DNA from: Cladosporium sp. IMV 00045
Lineage: Eukaryota > Ascomycota > Dothideomycetes > Cladosporiales > Cladosporiaceae
Direction: 5' to 3'
DNA: 64,000 nt
Assembly: GCA_001931905.2 (NCBI GenBank)
Contig: MSJI02000959.1
Location: 124,001 to 188,000 of the forward strand
The notes below the pieces were generated by a model, which searched no databases, was not told where the DNA came from, and saw only the letters and a program-made list of their open reading frames with translations. The translations under genes and the position numbers were made by a program. Of the stretch, positions 9,641 to 21,333 are shown in pieces (position 1 is the first letter of the stretch; each line of letters begins with the position of its first letter).

Positions 9641-10798
9641 ATGACATCAAAAGACACCGACCTCCTCGCCCGCCTCAACGCCCTCAAACCCACCAGCGTC
9701 CAACTCAACTCAACCCCCCAACCCAGCTTCGACGTGGAAACCTCCAACCCACGACTCAACCCATCAGAATCATCAGCATCAGTAGAAGACCGCCTCGCCT
9801 CGCGCCTCAAAAGCCTACGCGCGGGAACCTCATCACCCGCCGCAAACGTCACTGCCCGACCCACCAAAGACGCCAACAACGACGAAAATGCAGCAGACGT
9901 CCTAACATCCCAAATCAAAGACGAAGTCGCCACCTCAGAACCCCTCGCGGACTGGCAGCAAGGCGCGGGCACGGAGCAATCCATCGACGATCTTCTGGCG
10001 GAGTTGGAACTGAACGAGCAGGCTAAGCTCGATCCTGAGGATCCGAAGGATGTGGCGGCGCTGCTGAAGGAGGCGAGGGATGCTTTGCCGTCTGAGCATG
10101 AGGCGGGAGATGGTGGCGAGGGGGGAGGGGCTGCGGATGAAGTGCGCGGGGAGCAGCATGGGAAGGATGGTAATCTGGCCGATGAGCCTGAGAATGCCAA
10201 GTCGGAAGACCAGCAAGATGAAGAGGAAGCCGACAACTATGTGCAACGAGTTCTTGCTGAGCTGGATGTTGAGCGGAAATACGGTCTCGCTGAGTCTGAA
10301 CCCGCCGACCAACACGAAGACAAAGACGAAGAACGGTCTTCTTCGCCACAACATCAGCAGGAAGAAGAAACAACCAAAACAACCAAGCCCAGCGCCACCC
10401 TCGACCTCCCCTCCACCCCCTCCGCACAACCCATCCCCCCTTCCACCCACCCCCAACCCCCCGACCTCTCAACCCGCCTATCCGCCCTCTCCCTCCCCTC
10501 CACACCCAGCACGCCCCCCTCCGCCCAAGCCGCGCAAAAAGCCGCTTCAGCACTTGCGAAAACCAAACCCAACCCCAAAACCAAAATCAACGCGCCAAAT
10601 TTCACCGACGAAGAAATCGACTCCTGGTGCTGCATCTGCAACGAAGACGGGGAATTGAAGTGTCTGGGCTGCGAAGGGGACGTTTATTGTAGGGAGTGTT
10701 GGAATGAAGGGCATGGGGAGGGGGAGGGGAGGGAGAGGGGGCATCGGGCTGTTGTTTTTGTGAGGAAGGGGGGTGGTGGGGGGACGGTGGCGGCTTGA
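9641..10798 (+). CDS. ANCHR/ZFYVE19-like zinc-binding protein, 385 aa
   Basis: This is one exon from ATG 9641. Residues 1-320 are mostly disordered, with a short RLNALKP motif at 8-14, acidic helical stretches (about 120-150 and 195-225) and a Pro/Ser/Thr-rich segment. Near residue 327 the C-terminus carries a compact treble-clef/B-box-like module, WCCICNEDGELKCLGCEGD, followed by VYCRECWNEGH and a final His. It closely resembles the C-terminal zinc finger of animal ANCHR (abscission/NoCut checkpoint regulator). Human ANCHR retains VPS4 at the midbody to delay abscission. A similar septation or ESCRT role in fungi is inference, since the N-terminal FYVE domain of the animal protein is not evident here. 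It converges on RFC2. Confidence 0.7.
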   Translation: MTSKDTDLLARLNALKPTSVQLNSTPQPSFDVETSNPRLNPSESSASVEDRLASRLKSLRAGTSSPAANVTARPTKDANNDENAADVLTSQIKDEVATSEPLADWQQGAGTEQSIDDLLAELELNEQAKLDPEDPKDVAALLKEARDALPSEHEAGDGGEGGGAADEVRGEQHGKDGNLADEPENAKSEDQQDEEEADNYVQRVLAELDVERKYGLAESEPADQHEDKDEERSSSPQHQQEEETTKTTKPSATLDLPSTPSAQPIPPSTHPQPPDLSTRLSALSLPSTPSTPPSAQAAQKAASALAKTKPNPKTKINAPNFTDEEIDSWCCICNEDGELKCLGCEGDVYCRECWNEGHGEGEGRERGHRAVVFVRKGGGGGTVAA

Positions 10799-11034
10799 TG
10801 TTCGTCTTGCTGGATTGTTTATGCGCTTTGGGGATGATGCTTTGTTTCGGGCAAGATTTATAATACAAGAATCGCTCGTCTCAAGACGCTATTTTGCTGA
10901 CGGTCGAATCTTCAAGGCGGGCTTGATGCCCCCCAAACTCCATATAACGCCTTCGCTCCTCCTAGTTACCATGCAAACCCAGTATATTCTCCAGCAAAGC
11001 CATGTCTCGTGCTCTCCTCTCAAGACCAAATATC

Positions 11035-12333
11035 TTACTTCTTACCCAGAATTCCGGCGATCTGCAGGCACAAATCCAGGATCGTGAGATGCTCGTCACT
11101 CCCATCCACAAGCCTCTTGTCAGTCTCCGAGAAACACAGCACTATACTGCTCTTCTGCCAGTCGCCGACAGACTCGTCGCGGACGACTATCTGGTCGTAA
11201 AGTTGCGTAGTCAGAGTGGTCGCGCTCCAGCCCTCGGCGACCAGATCTTCGACCGCTTTCGACACGCGGCCGTACACGGTGCCTTTTGAACTGGGCTGCA
11301 TGGCTGTGATCAGACCTTCAATAGTCGGCGTGGGAATTACACCCGCGATTTCCTCAACGCTCTGGACCGTGATGGCCACATCGGCGCCTTTGCCCGCACC
11401 GCCATCAACGTCCATGGCGTCTTCGTCCTCATCGTCTCCCACCGTCTTCCGCTTCTTCTTCGGCGGCCCTCCTCCCTCCGCCGACTTCCCCTGCACAGCG
11501 CCCACCAACCTCGCAGCAGACTGCAGAAACGTAATCGCCTTCCTCAAATCTCCCTCACTGCACCTCAACAGCGTCTCCACCACACCCTCCTCCAACCTCA
11601 CCTCCTCCAACCGCGCAATATCCTCCAACCTCCGCCCCGCATTCCCCTCGTCCAAACTCTTGAACCGGAATTTACTGCACCTGCTCGCCAGCGGGTCGAT
11701 GATGCGCGTGACGTAGTTACACACCAGGCAGAAGCGCGTGATCTTCGAGTACGTCTCCATCGTCCTGCGGAGCGCGCTCTGCGCGTCCTGCGTCATGCTG
11801 TCCGCCTCGTCCAGGACGACAATCTTGTACGGCGGGCAGGGGTATTTCTTGCGATATTCCACGCCTGCGGGCCCGGAGGGTGGGTTGGAGAGTTGCATGC
11901 GCGCGAAGTCCTTGACTTTCTCGCGCACGATGGAAATGCCGCGCTCGTCGGAGGCGTTCAACTCCAGCACGCGCGATTTCATCAGTTCCGGGCCGTAGAG
12001 TTGTTTGGCGAGCGCGAGGACTGTGGAGGTTTTTCCTGTGCCGGGTGGGCCGTAGAAGAGCATGTGTGGGAGGTTGGCGGATTGAAGGGTGCGGCGGAGG
12101 ACGGTGACGGTGTGGTCTTGCGCTGTTACGTCGTCGAGGGATTTGGGTCGGCTGGGGAGGTGATTGTTAGTTGATTGTTAATTGTATGTGCGGTGCGTGT
12201 GTGAGGCATCGTACTATTTCTCAACCCATGGCTGCAGTCTGTTGCTTTCTGGCTGTGCGGTCGTTGGTTTGGAAGAGCTCGCTGCGGCTGCGGCTTCCTT
12301 TTGCCGGGCTCTGATGTCGAAGAAATTGGCCAT
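11035..12333 (-). CDS. RFC2: Replication factor C subunit 2, 411 aa
   Basis: There are two exons: 12333-12215 and 12151-11035. A 63-nt intron begins GTACGA, with CTAAC and CCCAG at its 3' end. It is a clamp-loader AAA+ subunit that helps load PCNA onto primer-template junctions. Visible features are [19 protein letters not shown] (34-52), Walker A GPPGTGKT (74-81), Walker B LDEAD (about 153-157) and the SRC arginine-finger motif (197-199). The [18 protein letters not shown] and [20 protein letters not shown] stretches match yeast Rfc2/human RFC4 rather than other subunits. Unusually, the lid/collar linker has a 30-40-residue insert with PKKKRK (270-275), a classical nuclear-localisation motif, and an acidic run. 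The stop is TAA 11037-11035. Confidence 0.95.
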
Positions 12334-12686
12334 GTTTTGTTGCTGCGTGATCGATTGAGGTGTTTCGCAAACAAGGCTGCAATGATCAAATCAAGTCGTT
12401 CGCCTTTCGTCCAAGTCCCCCACGAAGTTTGGACGAGAGACGCGCATCAACGCGACGGAAGCACTTCAACACCGAACGGGTAAGCCGAGCCGACGTCACC
12501 CAAGCTGGCTGTCTCCCAAGGCCCGGCATGCTCGCTAGGCAGTCCCCGACATCAGCAGTGGTGTATATGCGCGAGGAGAGGACCGCGATGAGTCCTAATA
12601 CCACCCGTTGACCAAACGTAATAAACCTCAACTGATCGCGTTCCATTTACCATGCGAACGCTGCCAGCCAACACCAACCACAAGAC
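12334..12686. promoter_or_regulatory. Divergent promoter between RFC2 and the DSC4-like gene
   Basis: This 353-bp spacer lies between the starts at 12333 (minus) and 12687 (plus). I found no TATA box or other motif that I trust. Confidence 0.5.
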
Positions 12687-13765
12687 ATGAATGATGAGCC
12701 TGCTTCATCCGCCGCCGCAGCATCCTCATCGCGAGTCGCCAACGACCTCCCGACCGAAGAAGCGCTGCCCAACAACAACGATGAAGTCCCATCCGCCGCA
12801 AAGATCGCAGAGAGGAGGAAGAAGAACAGGGAAATGTTCAACAGGAAGAGAGGCCAGTTGTTGGACGACCTCTTGTACAATCTGGACATACTCGTCTACG
12901 CCCAGCTGAGCGCTATATATTACATGGAGTGAGTAGGGTTGGAGATCAGACACTTGCGAACCCGATGCTTACAATCAATCAAAGCTGTTCTTTTCTTCGC
13001 TTCCTTATTCGCGCATTGGTACAATTCGTCCTCCTGACACCCAAGCCCCCGACATTCGTCCAGCCGCCCGATCAACAGCCCTTCGTAGGCGCAATCCTTG
13101 GAGTAAATACCTTATGCATAGCCCTACACCTCTGGCTTAGCCCCGCGGTAGGCACAGAAGCGACCAGAGGCTACCTGCACGGCGGCATGGCCATGGATTT
13201 CATCGGGCAGGAAGGGCCGACAAGCCGGATCGTGCTCGTGCTGCTCGATGTGCTGGTCATGGCCTTGCAGCTCGTCCATTTCACCGCACATATCAGTAGG
13301 AAGAGATTGAAAGACGGCGCCGCTGCCACGACCACCACGCCCCAAGCGCCCGAAACAGCGCCGGCCCCTTCTCAAGGCCAGGACCTCGACAGCGAAGAAC
13401 GCGGCGTCCGCCACTCCGTCGAACTACAGCGTCAAGACGACATCGAAATGCAAACTCTCAACGCATCCGGCCGTCCCGACGCCCCCTCACCCAACATAGC
13501 AGAAGACGACTCAGAACCCACAAATAACGAACGCGCCTCCCTCCTCTCCTCCCCACCGCAAACCGACATGCACATCTTCGACGCCTTCCACAGCGGGCAA
13601 ATCGTGCTGGCCGACTTAAACGTGTGGAGGGCCAGCAGGGAGCAATTTCTGACGAGCCGCAAAGCTGCCTCTTCGGCGGAGCAGAGAGAGGCGCGGCGGG
13701 CGAGTTATCGCGCGCAGCTTACGAGGGGGCTGTTTCAGGTTGGGGTTGCGAGGTTGGGGCGTTGA
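12687..13765 (+). CDS. DUF1746 protein, likely Dsc E3 ligase complex subunit 4, 340 aa
   Basis: There are two exons: 12687-12928 and 12985-13765. The intron begins GTGAGT and ends ATCAAAG, and splicing gives ATGGAC-TGT. After a hydrophilic N-terminus, residues 55-210 form the DUF1746 domain: a basic helix (RRKKNREMFNRKRGQLLDDL), then about three or four membrane segments (DILVYAQLSAIYY, SFLRFLIRALVQFVLL, FVGAILGVNTLCIALHLWL, IVLVLLDVLVMALQLVHF). The C-terminal half is soluble, Ser/Pro/Asp-rich, and ends in a basic helix. In fission yeast the DUF1746 protein Dsc4 belongs to the Golgi Dsc ubiquitin-ligase complex that activates SREBP. That role is extrapolated from the family. It is divergent from RFC2. 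Confidence 0.78.
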
Positions 13766-14370
13766 AAGTCGAAACGTTTTTTGGGATGATTCCCTTTCCG
13801 AGGAAGAAATAGAAAGTTTATGGCTATGTATATGAGCGATTAAAGTTTGTATATAGGGTTGATATTTCGGTAGGACTGACGATATAGTTCGATTCTCGAT
13901 AAGGCTTGAGAGATATGGGAGGACTGGCCACCTCAAACGAAGATTCCTCGATCGCAAGCAGTGCACTTCAAGTATAGTGGCTGACTAAAATTGCAAGCGT
14001 GCGATACTGCACGCCTGTCATCAGCCGTTCGGTCGATACGGAGAGAACTACATTTCACGGTTGAAAAGTCAGCTACGCTAATACGACTTGAATATATCTG
14101 CCATGTAAGCGTTAGTGGATCGGAGAAACGACGCGGGAAGCACTCGATTGGATACATGTACATGATCAATCTCGGTCACTTCTTATCTACTCCTATCCAC
14201 AAATTCGACAAAGTGGCGTGACTTAGATGACCAAGATTCGCGGCGCACAAATGGGTAAGCATCGTGCAGCTAGGTGCCTAGCTACACATATTCCTTGAAT
14301 TGAAGGCTGACAACGATTCGAAAAATCAGCACTTCGTTCCTCAGATTATATTTTGAGTACTCAGACCATT
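13766..14370. other. Intergenic with a 16-bp near-palindrome (14268-14283)
   Basis: This holds 3' UTR and promoter sequence. The segment AGCTAGG-TG-CCTAGCT at 14268-14283 is a perfect 7-bp inverted repeat with a 2-nt centre. A related TAGGTGCCT sequence recurs in a hairpin near 31.7 kb. Nothing else is evident. Confidence 0.4.
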
Positions 14371-15648
14371 ATGGAGGATGCCGACGGGACATTTGCAACC
14401 CTTGCAACCCTCATACTTGAAATTCAGGTCATCATTTTCGACAGGATCTTTGTATGGTTGGCGTTATTGCACTTTGAAGATCCCGAGTTGGGCTTCACGG
14501 ATATGTGAGCAACATGACCTGGCAACCATTAAAGTGTACTGGATTGCTAACATTCGCTGAAACGATCGCAGGCGATTGAAGCAGTACTGAACTCAGGTCC
14601 AGACGTTCCAGAAGCACTTGGTCATCTTCTCATCAAGGTCTTGAAAGAAGACTACAGGGATCTCGAACATGTACTATTCGAATCACCACACTCTACACAC
14701 GCCGATCTGCTTGCAAAGATATCTCGGGCTGAATACGATGCTCGTTGGTGTGAGGATGAGAGCCACCTGACCAGGCTGCGCGAATTGTCAATCGTGATGC
14801 TAGGTCTCGATCTGGTCGAACGTACGCGGCATTCCATCGGAGAGGTGCTTGGCCGGGCACCCGATAACTATATCAACGACGATGAATTTATCAACTTCGT
14901 TCAACAGGATCAGTTGCAAGCTGTCGCTCTTCTGCTGTTCGCGTGGTTCGGGGAAATTCCAGAGCAGTCTCCCGCGCAGGAGTATCGCATGGGCTTGGCT
15001 GAGTTCGCGAATCAGCAGGAGGACCCAGCTCTTGCTCTGAAAGTCATGAGAACGAACGTACTACTCGACCACAGATCGCATTACTTGCAAATTTACACGA
15101 AGGACATATGGGCGGGATTATTGCTCCAGAAAAAACACGACGAAAGCCAGCAGTCCGCCAGCGTCCCTCCGGATCGAAGCGCAGCTCTGCTCTCGTCGCA
15201 GCGGGAATCTCAGGAAGACATGTTTGTCAAAAATTGCAGGAAGTATCGAATATACATGGAAGAACTTGTCCCGAAAAAGTCACACGCGGGCTATACCTAC
15301 GGGAGCACCACTGAAGCTTGGACGGCTTACTGGCGGAGCAAGGTGATTGAGGCCACTCGGAAGCAAGTAGGTCCTATCTGGGAGCTACTGCAGAGCCAAC
15401 GTGAAGAGCATCCTGGAAAATCAGCAGTCGAACGTGATGTCATAGATGCTGGTACCACGATGTACTCCCGACTTTCGGCGCCGCTGCACAAGACTAAGGT
15501 TAAAGTCATAGACTTCGAAGAGTACCTCTACGGATTGCAGACGAAAATCTACCCGATCATCAAGCAGTTGCACGATGAGAAAATGGGCCAGGTATCAGGG
15601 CACGACCGGATCATGCAGATGCCTGACTGGAGGTCAAGCAAGAAGTGA
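14371..15648 (+). CDS. Hypothetical protein, about 385 aa; first exon uncertain
   Basis: The main open frame (14572-15648) is protein-like but has no ATG near its beginning, so an upstream exon is needed. The best model is exon 1 at 14371-14451 and an intron 14452-14571 (GTATGG donor, GCTAAC branch at about 14546-14551, CGCAG acceptor), phase 0. The alternative donor after CAG at 14427 also keeps phase. The product is soluble and alpha-helical, rich in Glu, Arg, Leu and Trp, with no signal peptide or membrane span, and recognisable segments such as LLAKISRAEYDARWCEDESH and FEEYLYGLQTKIYPIIKQL. I do not recognise a family. It converges on the transporter gene at 16036-17738. Confidence 0.55.
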
Positions 15649-16035
15649 GAGTCACGTTGGGGGTTGCGTTCTTGACAATGACAGAAGGTGAATTGAGGAA
15701 ACAGAAACTTTTTGATATGATCGATTCGTGTTCTGATTTTCGTTGATTGTCTCGATGGAGCAATAGCATTTTGGAAGCTTGGGATGTCACGGTACTATCA
15801 CGAGAAGCCGCTGATACTAATGAGAATGCTACGGGAGATGGGGGAGATTTCTAGACTTTGTGATATCTCTGCGACATGGCGAGCTACTACATGTAGGTGG
15901 TGACAGATCAAAGGTTCTCTGTATTGATACCTACATTTGGTTCGCTCTGTGAGACACGAGGGTGGAATGAAGTGATCAATTCTGAGTCGGAACTTTTCAT
16001 ATACATCATAAAGCCTCCAACAGCAGACCTCAAGC
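15649..16035. other. Intergenic between convergent genes
   Basis: This should hold the 3' UTRs of the two flanking genes. I see nothing else. Confidence 0.5.
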
Positions 16036-17738
16036 TTACACAAGATACCTGAATCCCTTGTTCATCCTCCTCTTCTCGTCCTCGGGATCGACCGCCTCCT
16101 GGGCGTCCCACGAGACCTCCTGCGCCTCCAACTCGCGGTTCAGACCGTTCAGCATGAGCTTGAAGCCGAAGCAACCAATGATCGTCGCACCAAACATGGC
16201 CGTCACGACACCATAGCTGTTCCTGTAGCCATTGTCCTCCATATCCCAAACGTAGGCGCCGGCAATGTTTCCGATCTGGCTGAAAGCGTTGATCAAAGCG
16301 ATGGCGACGGCGCGCTTGGCGGGCGGGCGAGGGAAGGAAGAGGAAATCCAGGAGTAGAAGACGATGAAGCCCGCGTAGCTGCCGGCTTGAAGGAAGAGGG
16401 CGACGTAGCGGGCTGCGGTGTTTTCGGTGCTCATGCTGATGATGAAGCCGACGAGGCCCATGATGACGGGACCGACGATGTGCCAGAACTGTGAGGGTGG
16501 TGTTAGTCAGGGTGGGTTGAGGTTGAGGGTTTGGAGTGGTGTTGTGGGACGAACCTTTTCTTGGAATTTGTCGGAGCTCCATGCTACGAAGACGGAGAAG
16601 ATGCAGGAGAAGACCCATGGCGGGGCGCTCATGAGGAGGGTACCAGTTGTGTTGAAGCCGAGGGTGGTGGTGAGGGACGGCTGTGAGCTTGTTAGCTTTG
16701 ACTACGTTTATGGAATCAGACAGTAGACTTACGAAGTAGGCGTTGAAAGAAAGGCCAACGACATAGGTGGCGAACAGGATGCACATAACGTAGACCTTGC
16801 TGTCCTTGAGGGCCATCCAGAGACCGTCGAAAGTTCCCATGTCTTCAGGGTCGACGTCGGCGATACCGACATCCTCCGTCATTCTCAGCTGAGCGACCTC
16901 CAATTCTTCCTTAGTGAAACCCCATGAGTTATGGGGCAGGTCGGGCAGGATGAAGCCGGCCAGGATAGCGATGAGCATTGTTGCGGCACCCTCGACTGTG
17001 GAATAATGTTAGCAGCTGTACGACATACGTAGAGTAATTGAATGTCGATCACTTACTCCAGAACAACCATCTCCATGCAGCGTGGCCCAGCGTTCCCTCC
17101 ATGTTGCTGAGCACACCAGCACCGATCAAGGAAGAGAAGGCGTTCGAGATCAGGTTGCCGCAAAAGAGCAGGGCGTTTCTCTTGGTGAGCTCAGAACGAG
17201 TGTACCATTTCGAGAGAATCATCAAGGCACCGGGCAGGAAAGCAGCCTCGACGAATCCGAGACAGAATCGAATAGCAACCATGCCACCGAAGTTCTGTGT
17301 CACGCCGGAAAGCGTCGAAATGGCACCCCACACGAGCATGACAGCTGAAATGTAGAGCGAAGGCCTCTGAATCTTGTTGATGAAGATGTTTGACGGAACT
17401 TGCATCAGAATATAACCCACATACAAAATCGACAGGCAGGTCTGGAACTGGCCGTCCTTGCCTTCGAGCCCGAGGTCTCTCTCAAGTCCCTTGAGTCTGG
17501 CTGCTCCGATATTGTTGCGGTCGAGGTAGTTCATGATGTAGATCAGGATGAACCAAGAGCAGCGAAGGTCGAGCTTCATCTTCATCTTCTTCTCGACGCG
17601 AGCGCGGTGCTCTGGGTCCCATCCTGCGGCACCAGAGCCCGGGAATGGTGCTCCTGTGTTGCCTTGCTCCATGGTTTCGATGTTGAATTTTTCGTCGTGG
17701 GAGGTGGGAGGCTCCGCCTTTGAGATGTCGTTGGACAT
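16036..17738 (-). CDS. MFS transporter of the anion:cation symporter family (Dal5/Tna1-like), 507 aa
   Basis: There are four exons: 17738-17057, 16995-16733, 16680-16555 and 16488-16036. The donors are GTAAGT, GTAAGT and GTTCGT; all acceptors are CACAG and phases agree. The protein has the ACS layout: a cytosolic N-terminus, RKWDLR-like KMKLDLRCSWFILIYIMNYL, the LDRNNIGAARL loop after TM1, VGYILMQVPSN, FCLGFVEAAFLPGALMILSK, then six C-terminal helices. Yeast relatives import allantoate/ureidosuccinate (Dal5) or nicotinate (Tna1), and fungal paralogues take other carboxylates, so the substrate is open. ATG 17738 follows MSNDISK-type hydrophilic residues. A TATATA at about 17850-17855, some 112 bp upstream, suggests regulated expression. 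Confidence 0.9.
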
Positions 17739-19422
17739 GATGGTCGTGTATCGATGGCACTCGAGCAGTGCCAACTGTTGTGAAGAACGATCCAAAGAAG
17801 TCTGAAGAGCGAAGGGAAAGAAGCGATTGTCTGCGAGGCTTCGTCTCTGATATATAGCTTTTCCCACAATACGGGGCCCCAGTGTCGCACGTCCACAAAG
17901 TCGACCTGGAAGTTCACGTCGGCATCTCCTCAAGCGGTTCTAGTGCTCATCTTCGCCATGGGGTGAAGTCATGCTGGCCAGTAAACGTTGGTAGAAGTGT
18001 CAATGCACGGGCGGCAGGGTGACTTTTTCTCGCAGAAACGTGGCGTGGCGTGGGTGACAGTCAACCAAGTCACCCAGGCCTACCCACGGGGGGATGAGTT
18101 TTCGGGTGGAGAGGCGAACCCGACTCGCAATTAAGAACGGGGCCACCCACATGGGGCTTGGGGTTTGGGGGTTTGGCCTTGCTTGTGTGGAGACAAGAAG
18201 GCGGGTGAAAGGCGGATCAGATGCTTAGCGTCGGTCTGAGAGAATGAAGTTCGAAAGTCTGTGATGGCTTCTATCCGGCTTACGGAATCGATCGGAAGAA
18301 TCGGAAGCGGTTGATACAATTCCCGTTTGAAGTGTTTGGTTTGTGATGTTCGCGTCGGTACGAAGCGTTTTGCAACGTAGAGCGTCGAGAACTTTTGCGT
18401 TTCCTTTTCTACGAGGCTATCGCTGTGCCCAACAAGCAGTCGACGCTCTCTCGATGGCGTAGCACCGACTTTGTGATGCTATGCCTGATGGTACTGACAC
18501 GAAGAAAGCAGGGATTGCTAAATTGTATGAACGCTTCTTTGGAGACCTCTCACCTCATTCAGTCTGTCATGTCTGATGATACGAGCATACTATGCTAATG
18601 CCGGTGTGCCCTGTATACATGTACGTGTTTGGCGTATCAAGAAGCGGTGGACTGTACGCTTCGAGGACCGTTTGAGATCGTCACAAGCGTACCCAACTTC
18701 AAAGGGACATGTGATGTAAGAAGGGCCGACTTACGCCACGACAGTGCATGTATGCGTAATCTTCAAATACATATAGTTGGCCAGCTTGTATAAGATGCGT
18801 TGCGTTGCATCGTCTTGCGTGATTCGATAAGGTCGGTGAACACGGACTGTGTCATCGAGTCGTATCTGTGTCTCTTCGAAGAGCCAACACAACCAGGGCC
18901 ACCATTGCTATTGCTGATGCTGCCATATCGAGAATTGGCGATGCGATGGTACCGCACGCGTCGACGCCAGCCATCGCAATTGCAGTTTATTCCAGATTAT
19001 ACCTCGAGCATCCGACATGTATGGCCAGTGCATAAGACAGCGGCAGATTTCTTGTTGTTTGCTAGCACAAGTGAGAGTAGTAAATATTCTCACGGAATCT
19101 CAGTTTTAGAGTTCACTTCCGCGAAGAGAGTTCGCCGTCCTTGGCTCTCTATACCAAGGCAAAACCAAGCATTCTGCTGGAGGAGGGAGAAAGTCTTGGA
19201 TCAACGTCGAGTTCCTTGTGAGAGATCTGCAAACCCGCCTCTCTCCGCGCTTTGCAAGCCAGCCACGGCTCCTTCCATCCTCCCAAGCAAGCCCCGATAG
19301 GCCATACCAACGCTAGCTCCGAACTTCCCGATTCTCGACCATGCACGACGATTGAATCACACATTCACATCCAAGTTGCCATGTTCGGGAGGCGTTCGTC
19401 CAGCATATAACGATCACACACA
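17739..19422. promoter_or_regulatory. 1.7-kb divergent intergenic region between two transporter genes
   Basis: The ACS transporter (minus) and ZIP transporter (plus) face away from each other across this long spacer. It has a TATATA at 17850-17855 for the left gene. The open frames inside (for example 18800-19300) have no family signal or splice logic. The length fits two environmentally regulated promoters; this is inference. Confidence 0.5.
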
Positions 19423-20867
19423 ATGGACCAGGATGGTCAGTCCAGTAAGACAAAACTCCCTCGCATTCACTCATCCGCCAGCTAACAGCCCCTTCATCAG
19501 CGCCAGTCTGGTCAAACATTCCACTCCATGCCCTCCATGCCGAGATCCTTCGCCGTCAAGAAGCAGGCGAGCGTCCGCCTTGCGGATCAGGCTCCTCTAA
19601 GCACTCATACAACACACCTCTGCACGTCTTCGCGCTCTTCCTCATCCTCATCCTGAGCACCGCCGCCTGCTCCTTTCCCGTCATCGTCCGCCGCTTTCCC
19701 AACCTACCCGTACCCAACTATGCGCTTTTCCTCTCGCGACACTTTGGCACCGGTGTGCTCATCGCCACCGCCTTTGTACATCTCCTCCCTACAGCATATA
19801 CAAGCCTGACGGATCCATGCCTGCCTCCATTCTGGACAGACACCTACCCGGCCATGCCCGGCTTCATCGCCATGGTCAGCGTCTTACTTGTGGTCGCAAT
19901 TGAAATGTTCTTCGCTCTCAAGGGTGCAGGCCACTCTCACGCGGTAGACTTGGACGGTCTGAGGGAAGAAGGCGGGCAGAGGAAGAGACCACATCATGGA
20001 CACCAGCGGTCGGAGAGCTTCAATCCTTTCAGGCAAATACCGTTGAACCAAATACCACAAGGGGATAGTGTACCTTTGACCGAGCAGAATCGGCCATATG
20101 CAGATGAGCCGGTGACACCAGGGAGCGCCTTGGACAAGCCTCTTCCGCCTGAGCCTCCGCGCGACTCTGAGGATGATTCAGACTTGGACCTGGACGAGCT
20201 TGATCCTCACGCGGATTCCGATACAAGGCCGCTGAATGGATCGGCAATGCGCAAGCGTAGTGGCTCGGAGAGTTCTCACGATTACTCTCACCCCAACACT
20301 CATGCGGGACCTGACCACTACAGACCCCACGCCGACCACGCTGCGCCCAACAGCTCCTCAACCGATCCAAACGAGCAACGTCTGATCCTCCAATGCCTCC
20401 TCCTAGAAGCCGGCATCCTCTTCCACAGCGTCTTCATCGGCCTCGCCCTCTCAGTCTCGACAGGACCCGCCTTCATCGTCCTCCTAATTGCCATCGCCTT
20501 CCACCAAACATTCGAAGGCCTCGCCCTCGGCTCGCGCATCGCCGGCGTCTCCTCTTTCTCCACGACCTCCCCCAAACCCTGGCTAATGAGCTTGATGTAC
20601 GGCATCACCACACCCATCGGCCAGGCGATCGGCCTCGGCGTCCACGGGCTCTACGATCCCGCCAGCCAGGTCGGTCTGCTGACTGTCGGCATCGTGAACG
20701 CGGTCAGTAGCGGCTTGCTCTTGTACGCGGGTTTGGTGCAACTGCTGGCGGAGGATTTCCTGAGCGACGCGAGCTATGCGGAGTTGCATGGCAAGAGACG
20801 ACTTCAGGCTTGCGGCGCTGTGGTGGCCGGGAGTATGTTAATGGCTTTGGTGGGTGCTTTTGCGTGA
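19423..20867 (+). CDS. ZIP family zinc/iron transporter, 462 aa
   Basis: A 22-nt first exon (19423-19444: ATG plus six codons and one base) is joined across a 56-nt intron (GTAAGA...GCTAAC...CATCAG) to 19501-20867. The reading frame before 20 kb has no other in-frame ATG, which supports this start. The protein has a lumenal/extracellular N-terminus, TM1 HVFALFLILILSTAACSF, and TM2-3 with HFGTGVLIATAFVHLLPTA. A long His/Asp/Glu-rich variable loop (about residues 165-290) follows, then ILFHSVFIGLALS and AIAFHQTFEGLALGSRI, the His-rich TM4/TM5 metal site, and three further helices. It imports Zn2+ or Fe2+ into the cytosol; plasma-membrane location is likely (Zrt1/Zrt2-type). Zinc-responsive regulation is expected but I did not identify a site. 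Confidence 0.92.
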
Positions 20868-21333
20868 TCGTCGTCGTCATCTTGGGATAGAAAAGGGAGA
20901 CAGGTCCTTGTGTACATTTCAGATGCGGATCTTTGGAGTTTTTGCTGTTTTCAGATTTTGTGACGAAAGCGCTTTTATCGGGTTAACCGAAAGGGTGCGC
21001 TTGATGCTGTATTTCTAGATTTTGGCAGGCCATTCTCTTTTTTCCCAGCAATGCTCGCGTTTCGCCATAGAGGTTGAATGTTTCATGGGCGAAAAGACAA
21101 AATAAAAAAAATAAAAGAAAAAGCTCCTTCATGGCCATGCGTACCATTCCCTTGTCGCCAGCAGCAATTCCTCTCACAGTCTTCCAATGATATCTCCAAA
21201 TATCCACATCCAGCGCCAGCGCTAAATCCATCCCTCGGGTATCCATAGAAAAAACTCCTCGCACCACCTCATACCATTTCTTCCGAGAAAGAAGAAAAGA
21301 ATTCTCCCAAGCCATCAAATCTTCCTCCCTCAT
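20868..21333. other. Intergenic between convergent genes
   Basis: An A-rich tract at about 21100-21121 lies between two stop codons. A 116-codon minus-strand frame (21333-20983) begins immediately after the CBS gene stop. I treat it as UTR. Confidence 0.5.

Noticed and set aside
9935..10658. Several overlapping frames (plus and minus) within the ANCHR-like gene
   Set aside because: They fall in the Pro/Ser-rich low-complexity part of the real gene, whose C-terminal zinc module fixes the true frame.
15908..16978. 356-codon minus-strand frame across the ACS transporter
   Set aside because: Reading through the two introns shifts into Arg/His-rich nonsense. The spliced four-exon model gives a proper 12-helix transporter instead.
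20983..21333. 116-codon minus-strand frame starting directly after the CBS-gene stop
   Set aside because: No family signal. It lies in the shared 3' region of two convergent genes and its ATG merely follows the TAG.
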